Shown here: one piece after another, positions 38,055-48,890 of the stretch
Layout: every line of letters starts with the position of its first letter
How positions within the stretch are numbered: the first letter of the stretch is position 1
Assembly (NCBI GenBank): GCA_036417435.1
Contig: CM070918.1
Location: forward strand, 34,060,023-34,124,022
Reading direction: 5' to 3'
DNA length: 64,000 nt
DNA from: Inia geoffrensis
Lineage: Eukaryota; Chordata; Mammalia; Artiodactyla; Iniidae
Position numbers and translations under genes: made by a program
The notes under the pieces: model-generated
Database searches by the model: none
What the model was told of the DNA's origin: nothing
Seen by the model: the letters and a program-made list of their open reading frames with translations, nothing else

Positions 38055-39445
38055 CTTAAAGAGAAAAACAGCAAGAGTTAGCTTCAACTTTCCTACCAGT
38101 TCGTTCCTTCACTGAATTACAATTTAATTACCAATACTTCAATTGATTTTATTCCTGGATGATATAGTTCTCAAAAAGCATACTCTAGCCATTTCCACTA
38201 GAGAACATTTCGTATAACCTTCTCAATTAATCAACCATAACCTATTACTGTTGAAAGGACATGCTTTCTTCATATTTTCAAGAGTGGGGAACCCCCCTCA
38301 CACACCTATTGTATATAAAAGAAGTATCGGTTTTAATACATTTGAATACCATTAATATATAAGAAATAAACATGAATCTTCATAATAAATTTTGGCTAAT
38401 AACAGATATAAAACTCAACCAAATTGCATATATGTTTATATTTTTCCTATATTCATCCTTAGGAGGGAAGAAAAATCTAATCCTCCTGTCTTTTAAATTC
38501 AACAAGTTTACATGTGGTTAAAAAAACAAAACCAAAACCAAAAACTAAGCTTAAAGGCAAACAAAGAGGAATCAGATTGCTCACTGTTTAACATTTTCTT
38601 CATATTTGTGTGTTTCCTAAGTCACTGTAATGCTCCAGCAGTTAGTCATACATGAAGCCCCATAACGCCCAATCAGTGACAGAAGAACACAAGTGTGTTA
38701 TTTAAAAACAATTATATAACATTAAAAATCACTTTAATGCCTTTGAAAGTATCCACAGAGAAGCACTTATTCTACTGCAGGCTGTACTACAGTTGCCTTC
38801 TGTAGAATTAGCTTTATTTTTTGGCCATCTAACCATCTTTTTTACTTAAAATATTCTCTATCACTAAATCCAGTACTTGCTCTCCCCACTAGACAACACA
38901 AATATTCTGCACAGTATTTTTTTTTCTCATAGCTTTTCTCATCTGCTTGTATTCAGCAGCCCCTATTTTGATAAGAAATGACAAATTTTGTGCACACCTG
39001 TCCATCCTTTGTCTTTTTAAAAGAGTTTAGTACCCATGACTAGAGCTGATACTCCCTCTAAGTTTATTCTTAAAAGAACTGGGGTAATGAGAATAATCAA
39101 AAACTGTAATTTGATATAAACATTATTTCCTTTAAATAATAATCCTATTTCTATAACATATTGTAACTTTAGTCTTGATTTTTACAAAAAGCACTGGGCT
39201 CAAAAATTTCACTATCCGATGATAACGTTAAAAAATAAATGCATCTTAAGTGCATTTCCATGAATCAAAAATTTTCCTACTTACCAATGCATTGGTAAAA
39301 TTTTAATAATCAAAGGCCTCAAGTGACATTCTCTACATTCTGTACTTAGACCATCCCTATTTCCAATACAAATACTTTGGTAAAACAAACGTTGATGCTA
39401 TTTTGGGTTTACTCCACACACAAGCACAACTGTGCAGACACTCAC

Positions 39446-39568
39446 TTGCAGATGAGCCAGGGGATGCGCAAGGACAAATTTCAGTCAACATTTGGAGGAA
39501 CCCCATGGTTCAGAAGTGAGCTTAGCTGAAAACATCCAAATGTATTACGGAAACATCATACTTAAAAC
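39446..39568 (-). ncRNA. CRNDE: CRNDE internal exon, 123 nt
   Basis: On the - strand the acceptor is 'ttgtttccattttctgtgcag' followed by 'gttttaag', and the donor is 'ctgcaa|gtgagtg' (39445-39444). Interior 'ggatgttttcagctaagctcac' closely resembles a human CRNDE primer sequence as I remember it, with three differences. All frames contain stops early, so the 5' part is non-coding; only its last 13 codons are open into the next exon. Confidence 0.65.
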
Positions 39569-40650
39569 CTGCACAGAAAATGGAAACAATTCTGTTTAAG
39601 GAAACACAGAAGTCTGGTTAAATACTTTTGGGATATTAGATATGAATATCTAATCTAATTTTCTCCAAGGTATCACTCTATATTATCGCAAATAAACAAC
39701 TAAAGACTGTATCAAGGTGTGGAATATCATTAGCCTGAGAAAAGGCTAGAAAAATGGATTACATAAATGACAACTGCAGGAGAAAATTATATTCTATTCT
39801 CCTGAACAAATGTTAAGTGCATCCTTACTAATAAAGATTTAAACTTTAACTACATTTGAATATACTGGTTTTCAATTTTGAAGCATCTAAGTTAATTTCC
39901 CAAGCTAAATTGGTGCTCAGGTATACTCTAGCTATAAAATACTGCAGATTTATGCAGAAATAAGTCATGAGTATCACACTCCAGAGTAGTGCTATGAAAG
40001 CAAACCAGAGTCATTGCTGAACAAGAAAAAAATAATTCCAAGATTTTACATCTTCTTAGAGTGGTATCAGCTGCTATTCTATTAAGGACAATTATTCTCT
40101 ATATAACAGCTAACATTTATACCGAAAAGATGTTAAACTACAGGAGCCAACACAATGTAGACACTGAAGGGAAATACACAAAGATATTACCACACAAAAT
40201 AGGCTGTGCTATCTCAGAATTAAAACACTGTTCCAAAATGTGATCCTGTTTTCATAATCTGTTTTAAAGAACATGCTTAATTCACTCAGGATTACACGAT
40301 CTCATTTACTTGCACATTATCAACTGAAGAACACTGAAATTTTCCACAAGATTTCTATACTGTAAAAATATATTACATTATTATATATTAATATATTAAT
40401 AATTACTTGGTGTTACTTATTAAAACAGATGACAGGTAATTAGCTCATATTCCTATTTCATTTCTTTTAACACAGCATATCAAATTTGAAAATAATGTAT
40501 GGATAATAGCATTGGGATGCTGATCTTAGCTGCCAGAAAAATTTTTGAAGGGGAGTTGGGGGATAAGTAAAGCAATTATGTCAAAATTAATGCTCTTGTT
40601 TTAGTTTCAGCAAACAAATCTAAATAAGTCATTCTTTGATTTTAGTTTAC

Positions 40651-40761
40651 CATGTAATGCTCTGAAGCTCATTATCCCTGGAGTCACGAATGAGCTGTGA
40701 TTCGACACCTGGCCTCTCCGATCATAACGCCTATGGCCTCCTCCACTTTCATTTCCTCTTT
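40651..40761 (-). ncRNA. CRNDE: Possible CRNDE exon
   Basis: On the - strand the acceptor '...ttttaatattaaaactcattgtag' precedes 'aaagaggaaatg'. Donors 'cag|gtgtcg' (at 40709) or 'catg|gtaaac' (at 40651) follow. Site strength is moderate and no other support exists. A 78-codon frame covers it but reads through the proposed intron. Confidence 0.28.
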
Positions 40762-43289
40762 CTACAATGAGTTTTAATATTAAAGAAAAACACTCACACA
40801 TCTTACACACACACTGATGGACAGCCAGCTTCCAGGAAAACATGAGCTACAAAGAGAGGGGAGAAATCTTAATGCAATACTTATGTTGAAGGGTATTAGG
40901 TGCTGGGTAAGCCAAGGGATAATATAATCAACAGCATCCGTCCTGCTATTGTTTTGGCATTTGGTATTCAGAGATTTGAAGTAGAGGACAGTAATACTAT
41001 TCTAGTGGTCATCCCGGTTATGATTCAGATCCTTAAATTAATAAGAGTCTAAATGCACTATCTTCACTTGCTCATCAATTCAAGTTTACAGAACCACATT
41101 TTGGAAGAAATAAAAGTTTTCTTCTACGTCTGTAAATAAAAACAAGGCATTCCATAAAAAAATGTAGTTAAGTACTTGACAATAAGAAAAAAGAAATTGT
41201 TTTAGATCATTAAAACATTCTAGGAGACTGTCTTCTAAGAAAAGTGAAGGGACATAAATTTCTTATATATTTACCTTTTTATTACAATCCTGTTTCTGCA
41301 CATTAAGCACGCCTTCCTCTACATATTTTTACTGAACACTAATAAACGTTTGCTTAATAATATACTATGCTATTTATGCTTTTCTTTCTAAATCAGGAAC
41401 CATTATTCCACAAAGATGGAAGCACAAAAAAAGTCGACAAAGGCATTGCCAAAAAGCCACAAGGAGTATTAATACATGCCAGAAGACTTAACATTGAACT
41501 ATCATTTCTCTCTAAAACTTCTGCTGCCAACGTGCTCACAAAATCTGGAAGCTCAAAGACAGGTTTCTATGCAATTAAATTCTCCAAAAGCAAAACTGTA
41601 CAGAAATATGCCACCCTTCTTATGTCACCACTTTATAGACAACATTTTCTCAGGATCTTAATTAAGATAACGATGCACACCTGTGTCAACATTCTCTGGC
41701 AAGACAGCCTTATCAATCATAATCCTTTAAGTACACTCCAAAACTGCAAAGCGATATGACAGACGCAATCTGTTGCCTTTCCTAGCGTCAGTGTTGTGTC
41801 TCTCCCACAAGAATGATGAGATCTTTAAAATACAGCAGATCTCCTTTTATGAGTTTTTAAAGTTTTAACTGTAAACAGTTATTACACTAAATAAACAGGA
41901 ATAACCTCTTTTGCACTTGATTTAAACAATGACAACTGTACAGCCAAAACTCGAAGAGCAAGCTCCACGACCACGTCTTAACAATACAATCGTGGATCTT
42001 ATTTTAAAGCTCTAAATTTTAAGAGTTATGCCTAACAGGATCCGTGCAGACATGACAAACCAATAAACTCTTAGGAAGTTTTAAAATTAGATTTTTTTAA
42101 AAGTCCTTCATTAAGAACAATCAGGGAATACCTATCCCTAGTGTAAGTTAAAATGTTCGGAAAGATACAAATGCAACAGTAAGCCAAAAAGAAAAGGAGT
42201 CGTCTTGGTAACCTGGAACCAGAGGGAGTTAGCTCCCACCTCTGCTGGGGGAGAAATCTGCAGTGACAAGAGACGAGTTAAACTACTGCTAAAAGCACGC
42301 AGGCTCCCAAACGGCAAAGCTGATTAATAAAGGAGGAAAAGGGGCGGGGGGGCGGGTGGAGAGAAGGGAACGTATCCTTATCGTCACTGCTACCAAGACT
42401 AAAAGTTAAAACCTCCGGTTTACCAGCAAAAACGTGAAAGCTTTCACATGAAAACAGAGAAAACCCGCCAGATGTTATCTGAATCCCGTCTGCCCGCTAA
42501 TGATCAGCTCTTCCCTTTCACATATTAACACGAGTCTATCTCAGACGCCGGGCGGCCGTGGCCAGCCGAGCATCATAGTCATCAATGTGCAAATAAACCA
42601 GAAAATAGAGACATCCTTAAGAAATGAGTCTCAAATTTGACGTAGAGCGGAGGTGACAACCACAGCAACAGAACCATAAACTCCATAAATTCTAAATGCC
42701 TCAGTATCTTGCAGGATTCTCTACAGTCCGTGCACCAAAAAGAAGACAGTAGAAAGAAACGAAATGGGGTGGGGGGGGGAGGCGGGTTTTGTAAGTATAG
42801 CGTGTGTGTGCGGGGGGTTGCTTAGCTGCCCAGAGTGACATGATGATGTAGTGAGAATGTCTGTATTGACAGACTCAGATTTTCGGTGGCACAAACCTCC
42901 ACGGCTCCATTTCAGAAATCAGCATTTCAGAAATCTCGGACGAGAGCTGAAAGGGTGAAGCCGCCGCGCGTGGATGGAGGAGACACGCCCACGCCCGCCC
43001 GCCCGGGGACCGTCACACCAGGAGAAGCCCGCCCAACTTTCACGCGGCCCATGCCCACGGAGGCGCGCGGGGCACCGTCGCGTCCGTCCGGTCCACGAGG
43101 GGACGCATACGCGGCTCGAGAGGCAGGAAGCCCGGCCGCAACGGGGCGGGTACGCGGTGGCATGGAGGACCCGGGGCTCACCTCTCCTCCACGGCGCGGG
43201 CGCGCGAGCCGCGGACGCTCCCTCGTGGCTGGCGCGAGCCCTCGGCGGGCGGCGCGCGCGGGCCGCTACAGACCTTTAGCGCGAAGGAC

Positions 43290-43314
43290 GACGGCGGCGG
43301 CGACGGCGGCGGCG

Positions 43315-43344
<30 letters not shown>
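43290..43344. repeat. (CGG)n trinucleotide repeat
   Basis: Interrupted CGG repeat: 'acggcggcggcg' units followed by an uninterrupted run of about ten GGC units. It lies in the inferred CRNDE first exon (read as CCG on the transcript). Confidence 0.95.
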
Positions 43345-43345
<1 letters not shown>

Positions 43346-43393
43346 AGCCGGAGGCGGGCGGAGCCGGAGGCGGGCGGAGCCGGGGGGCGGGCG
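43345..43393. repeat. 16-bp GC-rich tandem repeat, three copies
   Basis: Unit 'gagccggaggcgggcg' at 43345-43360 and 43361-43376, with a third, slightly longer copy at 43377-43393. Each unit contains GC-box-like 'ggcggg'. Confidence 0.9.
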
Positions 43394-43654
43394 CTGGGGA
43401 GCTGAGGGGCCGCGAGAGGCGGGAGCGATGCGAGCAGGGCGGGGACGCTTCGGGGCACTCCCCGCGACCACCCGGGCATTGTCCGAGCCCCAGAAGACAC
43501 TGCCCCTTGGCTGCGTGAGAGGCCGCCACTGGCCGGCTCCGCGCGCTCCAGGCCGCTCGGCCTCGCCTCAGTCTCGGCCGGCTCGCTGCCACCTCAGCCT
43601 AGCTGTTCCCGCCACCGCCGCCGCCGGCTTCCCGTCTCCATGACAATAGCGCGC

Positions 43655-43760
43655 TGTCGCCCCGCCCAGCCCCGCCCCCTCGGCGCCGTTACTCGGAGGA
43701 AAGCGGGCTCACGTAGCCGAAGGGCGGAGCCAATAGAGGCCAGCATCCAATTAGAGGTGA
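43655..43760. promoter_or_regulatory. Shared divergent promoter core
   Basis: Between the inferred starts of CRNDE and IRX5 there are GC boxes 'ccccgcccagccccgcccc' (about 43660-43678) and two CCAAT boxes, at 43730-43734 and 43747-43751, spaced 17 bp. Sp1/NF-Y-type clusters are common in divergent CpG promoters. Confidence 0.5.
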
Positions 43761-44016
43761 AAGCAGGGAGGGATGGGGCCGGGAGGCTAGAGCAGTTGTA
43801 GGAGGACGTCCGCCGGAGGGGCGGAGCCTGGAGGGAACTGACGGAGGGGAGGAGTCAGCGCGCGTGCGTGAAGTCGCGCTGCGGAGAGTGTGCCGTTGTG
43901 GAGAGTGGGTTTGTGTGCAGGGGCTGGAGCTCAGGAAGTAAAGGAGTATTTCTCCCGTCAGAGTCATTGAGGGAAACTTTGTGTATAGGCATACTTCGGC
44001 TTCCGTGTGACCTCAT

Positions 44017-44024
44017 TATAAAAG
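44017..44024 (+). promoter_or_regulatory. IRX5: TATA box, candidate upstream IRX5 start
   Basis: A good TATA match, 'tataaaag', in the sequence 'cctcattataaaaggccac'. It would set a start near 44047 and a leader of about 1.6 kb, unless splicing shortens it. A TATA box inside a CpG island is somewhat unusual; other TATA-less starts nearer the ATG are likely too. Confidence 0.35.
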
Positions 44025-44046
44025 GCCACAAAGTCCCCGATCTACT

Positions 44047-45651
44047 GGGCCCCAGCGGAGTGCCCAACACTGTGCCAGCCCCTGTCCTGGTTCACCAGCG
44101 CCCCTGTCTGTCCCAGAGTTCGAGTGCTTCTGTGGCTTCTGGCGGCGCGGTGTGGAGAGGCAGGCAAAGGGTCTGTTTTGTATTCTAAATGTGTGGCCTT
44201 CGTGGGCAAGGGCTCGGCCTGTGACTCGGTTGTGTGTGTTTGCCTTGCCAGCGCCTCGCTGAACAAACGGTTGGGTTGGTTACTGCTCCGCAATGTTAGC
44301 AGTGGAGCGTGGGCGGATGCGAGAGTGGGTGCGAAGGGGAAGAGGACCCGCACTCTCCACCACCACCGGCCTGGCGGGGCGAGCTGCGGATAATGCAGAG
44401 CCCCGAGAAAGAGGCAGCCAGGCATTGCGGGGGGGGGGTGTAGTGGGGTCCGAAGACCTACTCCGGTGTAGCTGCTTCTCCGTCTGGCAGCTCCTGCCCA
44501 CTACTTCTCTAGAGAACGGCTACCCCTGTAGTACTGGGTCCCCAGTGCCTCCTCCCTCGCCGTCTGGCGGGGAGTTGGTGGAAGGGAGGCCGGGCCGGAG
44601 ACGTGCAGATGTCCAAGGCCTGTCTCTCGCCCACCTGCTGCTGCTGCTGGCAGAGAGGGACAGTCACCCCGGACTCCCTGCGCCCTAGACGCTGGCATCC
44701 ATCCGGCTCTCTCGGGGCCTTCATTCCGGGTATCCAACTTGCTCTCGGGTCCCCTAGCTTGGGGGAGAAGCCAGGGGCGGGTGGGCGGCGATCTGCCTTG
44801 GAGCTCAGCCTTCTGGAGAACGAGAAATCCGCTAACTCCGCGATTTACTGCGGCGTACAGAAAGCAGAGCTTTCGCTTGCGCGCGGTCCGCGGCCTCGTT
44901 CCCTTTGTGCGTCGAAGCGGCGGGACCGGTCATCAGGGCCCGCCTTGTGTCGGAACCGCCGCTCCACCCCGACTTAGCAGGGGAGGAAAGTTGGAAGAGA
45001 TCGGCGCGCCTGGGATATGTTTGTCATCCTGGGGCCGGCGCTCAAGAGTCTGAGAGAGAGAGAGGGAGAGACCTGGGGGGGGGGGGGGAGTAAGAGGAGG
45101 GGGGAGAGGAGTGCTGCGGAGGAGAGGCGGGCGCTAGGGAGGGGCGAGGGGAGCGCCAGCGAGCGGGAGAGGGAGCCGGGGAGGAAGAGGGAGAGGGCGA
45201 GGCTCTCCTGGCGGCCGGGTTGGCTGCGGCCGCCGAGAGGCTCCTGCCAGTCCTCCCACCGACTACACCCCGCGAAGGAGGAGCTTCAGGCGCGCACAAG
45301 GCGTCAGAATCCTCAATTTCCAACTTAGCATCTTGGCAGGACCTTTGCGAAGCCAAAAGCAGAGCCCCCCAGTGCAAAGAGCGAGGGGGAAAAAGAGAAA
45401 GCAGCAAGGGAGGGGGGGGGGAAACCCTGCCGGGGCGAGCGAGGCGCGCAGAGGAGCGGGCTCGGCGGCCGCAGCCGGAGGCGCGCGGGAAGCCAGCGAG
45501 GAGGCGCCGCGGGCCGGAGCCCGGGAGCCGGGGCCCGAGGAGCGGCGACCCGGGGCAGCCGGAGACCAGGTGCCCGCCCGCACGCCCTCGCAGGGCGCCG
45601 CCCGGCTCGTTGGCGGCCGCGGCGCGGAGCGCCCCATGCCCGTGCGTGGCC
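44047..45651 (+). other. IRX5: IRX5 5' leader / upstream region
   Basis: GC-rich sequence between the TATA candidate and the IRX5 ATG. It has G-runs at about 44430, 45077 and 45411. The actual transcription start may be anywhere in it; mammalian IRX5 leaders are usually a few hundred nt. The frame upstream of the ATG stays open from 45220 with no in-frame ATG. Confidence 0.45.
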
Positions 45652-45755
45652 ATGTCCTACCCGCAGGGCTACTTGTACCAGCCGTCCGCCTCGCTGGCGC
45701 TCTACTCGTGCCCGGCGTACAGCACCAGCGTCATCTCGGGGCCCCGCACGGATGA
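45636..45755 (+). other. Upstream ORF overlapping the IRX5 start
   Basis: An ATG 16 nt before the IRX5 ATG, in another frame, opens 39 codons (starting [11 protein letters not shown]) that end at TGA 45753-45755 inside IRX5 exon 1. Its context is weak (C at -3 and +4), so most ribosomes should scan past to the IRX5 ATG (G at -3). It could modestly reduce translation. Confidence 0.55.
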
Positions 45756-48339
45756 GCTCGGGCGCTCGTCGTCGGGCTCCGCGTTCTCGCCCTACGCCGG
45801 CTCCACCGCCTTCACGGCGCCCTCGCCGGGCTACAACTCGCACCTCCAGTACGGCGCCGACCCTGCTGCGGCGGCAGCCGCCGCCTTCTCTTCGTACGTG
45901 GTGAGTGAGCTGGAGCCGGGGCGGGCGAGGGCAGCTGCGGCAGCTTGGGGCGGTGGGGGACTGCGGGGGACACGGGCCTCGGCTCCACCGCGGGCCGCCC
46001 CTGCCAAGCCTCGCGGACCCTGCAAACTTGGGCGATTGTCTCCCTAGGCTTCGCCCGGGCTTCGGGCTCAGGAGTTGCTCGGAGAGAAGAGCCGCGTCTT
46101 GCTCGGATCGCTGAGTTGGCGAAAGGGTTTTTTGGGGAGAGGTCGCTGCGATTAAAGAGCAGCATTTGGTTTAAACGTGAGCTCCAGGCCGCCCGGCACA
46201 TTTTACTTTCTTTCTTTCTTTTTCTTTTTTTTTTTTTGGTTTTGCCATTTGGAGAAAGTAGTTCAAAAGAAATAGACCCGAAATCTGAACAGAAGCGTGC
46301 TAAGTCTGTGTAAATGTGTTTGGCCTCGCCTTTAATTAGTCCTCCAAAATGTTGCAAATCCGTAATCCTATCTTTGCAATCCGATTTGGAGGTATTAAAT
46401 TTCTGAAAAGTCGGGCGAGCTGCGGTGCATCCGGGATTTTTCGGCCGGGTGCACTTTCTGGAAAATCGCCTTGGCTTCGGTTTGGGGTAACGCTTTTGGA
46501 GGGGTGGGAGTGCCGAGGCAAGGCTTAGCTTTTCGTTTGCCTTTCTCTGTGGGGAAAAAAAGTCCTTGATTTCCTTTGCTCACCACCCTTGCTCCCAACG
46601 CGCAACCACTCGGGTGCGGAGCGCAGAGTCGCCGCCGCTGCCCAGGCCTCTCTCTGGGTAGAGGGCCCGGCCGCCGTGGCCGGATCTGCGCACGGAGGGA
46701 GGACGTTCCCGGACAGAGGGGGGCCTACCAGGGGCCAGGGAAGCCAGGACGGCTCAAAGCGCCCCCAAGGACTCAGGAGTTGGCGCCCCCGCTTCCTTAT
46801 GAGGAGGAGGAGGCGTTGCCCCAGGGTCTGAGCTCTCCAGCCCTACCCCAGGGGAAGCCTGAGTGCGGGCCTCGCAGCCCGAAGACCCCTGGGCGCAGGG
46901 AAAGTGTCTTTCAGTCACCCAGGTGGCACTGGGGACCACGGCCCACTCTCACTTTCTCTCTGCCCCTTCCCTGCAGGGCTCTCCCTACGACCATACACCC
47001 GGCATGGCAGGCTCCTTGGGGTACCACCCGTACGCAGCACCCCTGGGCTCGTACCCCTATGGGGACCCCGCGTACCGGAAGAACGCCACGCGAGATGCCA
47101 CCGCTACACTGAAGGCCTGGCTCAACGAGCACCGCAAGAACCCCTACCCCACCAAGGGCGAGAAGATCATGCTGGCCATCATCACCAAGATGACCCTCAC
47201 CCAGGTTTCCACCTGGTTCGCCAACGCGCGCCGGCGCCTCAAGAAGGAGAACAAGATGACGTGGACGCCGCGGAACCGCAGCGAGGACGAGGAGGAGGAA
47301 GAGAACATTGATCTGGAGAAGAACGACGAGGATGAGCCCCAGAAGCCCGAGGACAAGGGCGACCCCGAGGGCCCCGATGCAGGTTGGTGGACGCGGGAAA
47401 GGGTGCGTTAAGCAAAAGGGGGACTGGAGAGGGGGCGCACAGGGCCTGGAGGTTGAGGGCAGGGGTCTTTGCCTTTGCGGGCGGGGACCTGTGCCCCGCC
47501 GCGTGGCCTCCGCGCCTCTGACCGCCTGGGTTTCGCCCGCAGGAGGAGCAGAGCAGAAGGCGGCTTCAGGCTTTGAACGGCTGCAGGGGCCGCCCACACC
47601 CGCCGGCAAAGAGACCGAGGGTAGCCTCAGCGACTCGGATTTTAAAGAGCCGGCATCCGAGGGCCGCCTCGACGCGCTGCCCGGGCCCCCCCGCGCCGGC
47701 GGGCCCTCCCCAGCCGGGCCTGCGGCAGCTCGGCTGGCCGAAGACCCGGCCCCTCACTACTCCTCGGGCGCGCCGGCTCCGGGCCCACACCCAGCCGCGG
47801 GAGAGCTGCCCCCCGGTCCCGGAGGGCCCTCGGTCATACACTCGCCGCCACCGCCACCGCCTCAGGCGGTGCTCGCCAAGCCCAAACTGTGGTCTCTGGC
47901 GGAGATCGCCACATCCTCGGACAAGGTCAAGGACGGGGGCGGCGGGAGCGAGGGCTCTCCGTGCACACCGTGCCCCGGGCCCGTAGCCGGGCAAGCCCTA
48001 GGAGGCAGCCGTGCGTCACCGGCACCGGCACCCTCGCGTTCGCCCTCGGCTCAGTGTCCCTTTCCAGGCGGGACAGTGCTGTCCCGGCCTCTCTACTACA
48101 CGGCGCCCTTCTATCCTGGCTACACGAACTATGGCTCCTTCGGACACCTTCACGGCCACCCGGGGCCCGGGCCAGGCCCTACAACGGGTCCGAGCTCGCA
48201 TTTCAATGGATTAAACCAGACCGTGTTGAACCGAGCGGACGCTTTGGCTAAAGACCCGAAAATGTTGCGGAGCCAGTCCCAGCTAGACCTGTGCAAAGAC
48301 TCTCCCTATGAATTGAAGAAAGGTATGTCCGACATTTAA
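45652..48339 (+). CDS. IRX5: IRX5, Iroquois homeobox transcription factor
   Basis: TALE-class homeodomain transcription factor acting in the nucleus to pattern heart, retina, limb, craniofacial and adipose tissue. Coding exons 45652-45900, 46977-47382 and 47543-48339 give 483 aa, the usual mammalian length. Introns are GT-AG (phase 0 after V83; phase 1 at G219). The start [20 protein letters not shown] is the known IRX5 N-terminus. Residues ~115-177 are the homeodomain, with the TALE loop NPYP (138-141) and recognition helix WFANARRR (163-170). An acidic tract (SEDEEEEEN) follows. The C-terminal half is Pro/Gly/Ala-rich and contains the Iro box, near [13 protein letters not shown] (~329-341), and ends KKGMSDI. 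From memory a few residues differ from human (e.g. SGFERL for SGCERL), all outside the homeodomain. It is divergent to CRNDE. No damage is seen. IRX3 is excluded by the N- and C-termini. Confidence 0.97.
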
Positions 48340-48890
48340 CGCGGGCTGCGTCGGTCCTGGACTTTCCTAATTTATTAAAAAAAAACATGGCCTTGGCAGT
48401 TATTTTTCCATCAACATGAGAGAAAAACAAAACTACCCCTCCTACTAAAAAGTTTATAGTTCCTGGAGATGGATGACATAAAAATGTAAACATCTCCACA
48501 CACAAACAAAAATGTCTTAACCAACTGAAAAGAAAAATTTTAAAAAGGATTTGTATTAAATCTTATTCTGTATATTTAATGTAGCATTTTTGTATTTAAA
48601 TTGATAACTCAATATCTTTGAAGTAAATTATGAAATTAAGACACCTGTACAGGCATTTAATGTTTTTTTGTAATATAAATATATACATTTGTGTTTCCCC
48701 CAGAACTGTTTCATAGTTTAAAAATACAAGTTTAATTTAATTTTTTACACCTATTGATTTTTCTGGGTATGAGCTGGAGTATTATTACAGAAAGGGAACA
48801 GGTTATACTCTTAGATTTAAAAAGTAAAAGAAACTGCAGCCGCCTTTGTAAAATGCAAAATATTTAATTAAAAGAGATTTTAACATAATC
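48340..48890 (+). other. IRX5: IRX5 3' UTR
   Basis: AT-rich sequence after the TAA at 48337-48339, sharply different from the GC-rich CDS. No canonical AATAAA is seen in the likely range; ATTAAA variants lie at 48373, 48555-48560 and 48867-48872. The end is therefore uncertain. Confidence 0.6.

Larger units (their letters stand above)
33065..43620 (-). ncRNA. CRNDE: CRNDE-like lncRNA gene, divergent to IRX5
   Basis: In mammals the lncRNA CRNDE is transcribed away from IRX5, starting about 2 kb from it. Its nuclear transcripts have been linked to chromatin regulation and proliferation. Here the same position and strand hold several intron-exon structures: a last exon with acceptor and AATAAA, an internal exon with strong sites, two small exons, and a CpG-rich first exon with a GTGAGC donor. 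Short stretches resemble human CRNDE sequences I remember from published primers and knock-down targets (for example 'gctcaagtggtttaaat' at about 33254-33270 on the - strand). Exon chaining and start site are inferred; no transcript data were available. Confidence 0.7.
43182..43620 (-). ncRNA. CRNDE: CRNDE first exon (CpG-rich)
   Basis: A strong donor 'ggagag|gtgagc' reads on the - strand at 43182/43181. The region above it is GC-rich and includes a CGG repeat. The transcription start is not visible; about 43.6 kb is assumed from the GC and CCAAT boxes just beyond. Confidence 0.5.
42940..48350. promoter_or_regulatory. CpG-island domain over CRNDE exon 1 and IRX5
   Basis: Dense CpG and GC-rich sequence from 42.94 to about 46.1 kb and again 46.6-48.35 kb, with a more AT-rich gap inside IRX5 intron 1 (46.1-46.5 kb). 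Broad islands covering whole developmental transcription-factor genes are typical Polycomb-regulated loci. The many long frames on both strands here (up to 343 codons) are mostly GC-driven artefacts. Confidence 0.8.

Noticed and set aside
39290..39320. Strong donor 'ttg|gtaagtag' on the - strand near 39286
   Set aside because: No convincing acceptor upstream within a normal exon length, so no exon was called.
41275..41330. Possible - strand exon ending 'aaaaag|gtaaat'
   Set aside because: Acceptor choices are poor and the frame meets a stop immediately; too weak to annotate.
41367..41759. 130-codon + strand ORF with an ATG, preceded by an acceptor-like 'ttttctttctaaatcag' within it
   Set aside because: It lies in a CRNDE intron on the opposite strand. 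The frame is AT-rich, without a recognisable domain, without matching donor or flanking exons, and of a length expected by chance.
42886..43518. 210-codon + strand ORF over the CRNDE first exon
   Set aside because: Arg/Pro/Ala low complexity from CpG-rich DNA and the CGG repeat; no splice link to IRX5.
45042..45653. 203-codon - strand ORF antisense to the IRX5 leader
   Set aside because: Low-complexity Arg/Pro/Ser/Ala composition driven by GC content; no conserved domain or promoter evidence.
46911..47609. 232-codon - strand ORF antisense to IRX5 exons 2-3
   Set aside because: Shadow of the strongly biased IRX5 coding sequence.
47308..48339. 343-codon single-exon reading of IRX5 exon 3 with intron 2 read through
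   Set aside because: The real protein uses the 47383-47542 intron; the N-terminal part of this frame is intron and another frame of exon 2.
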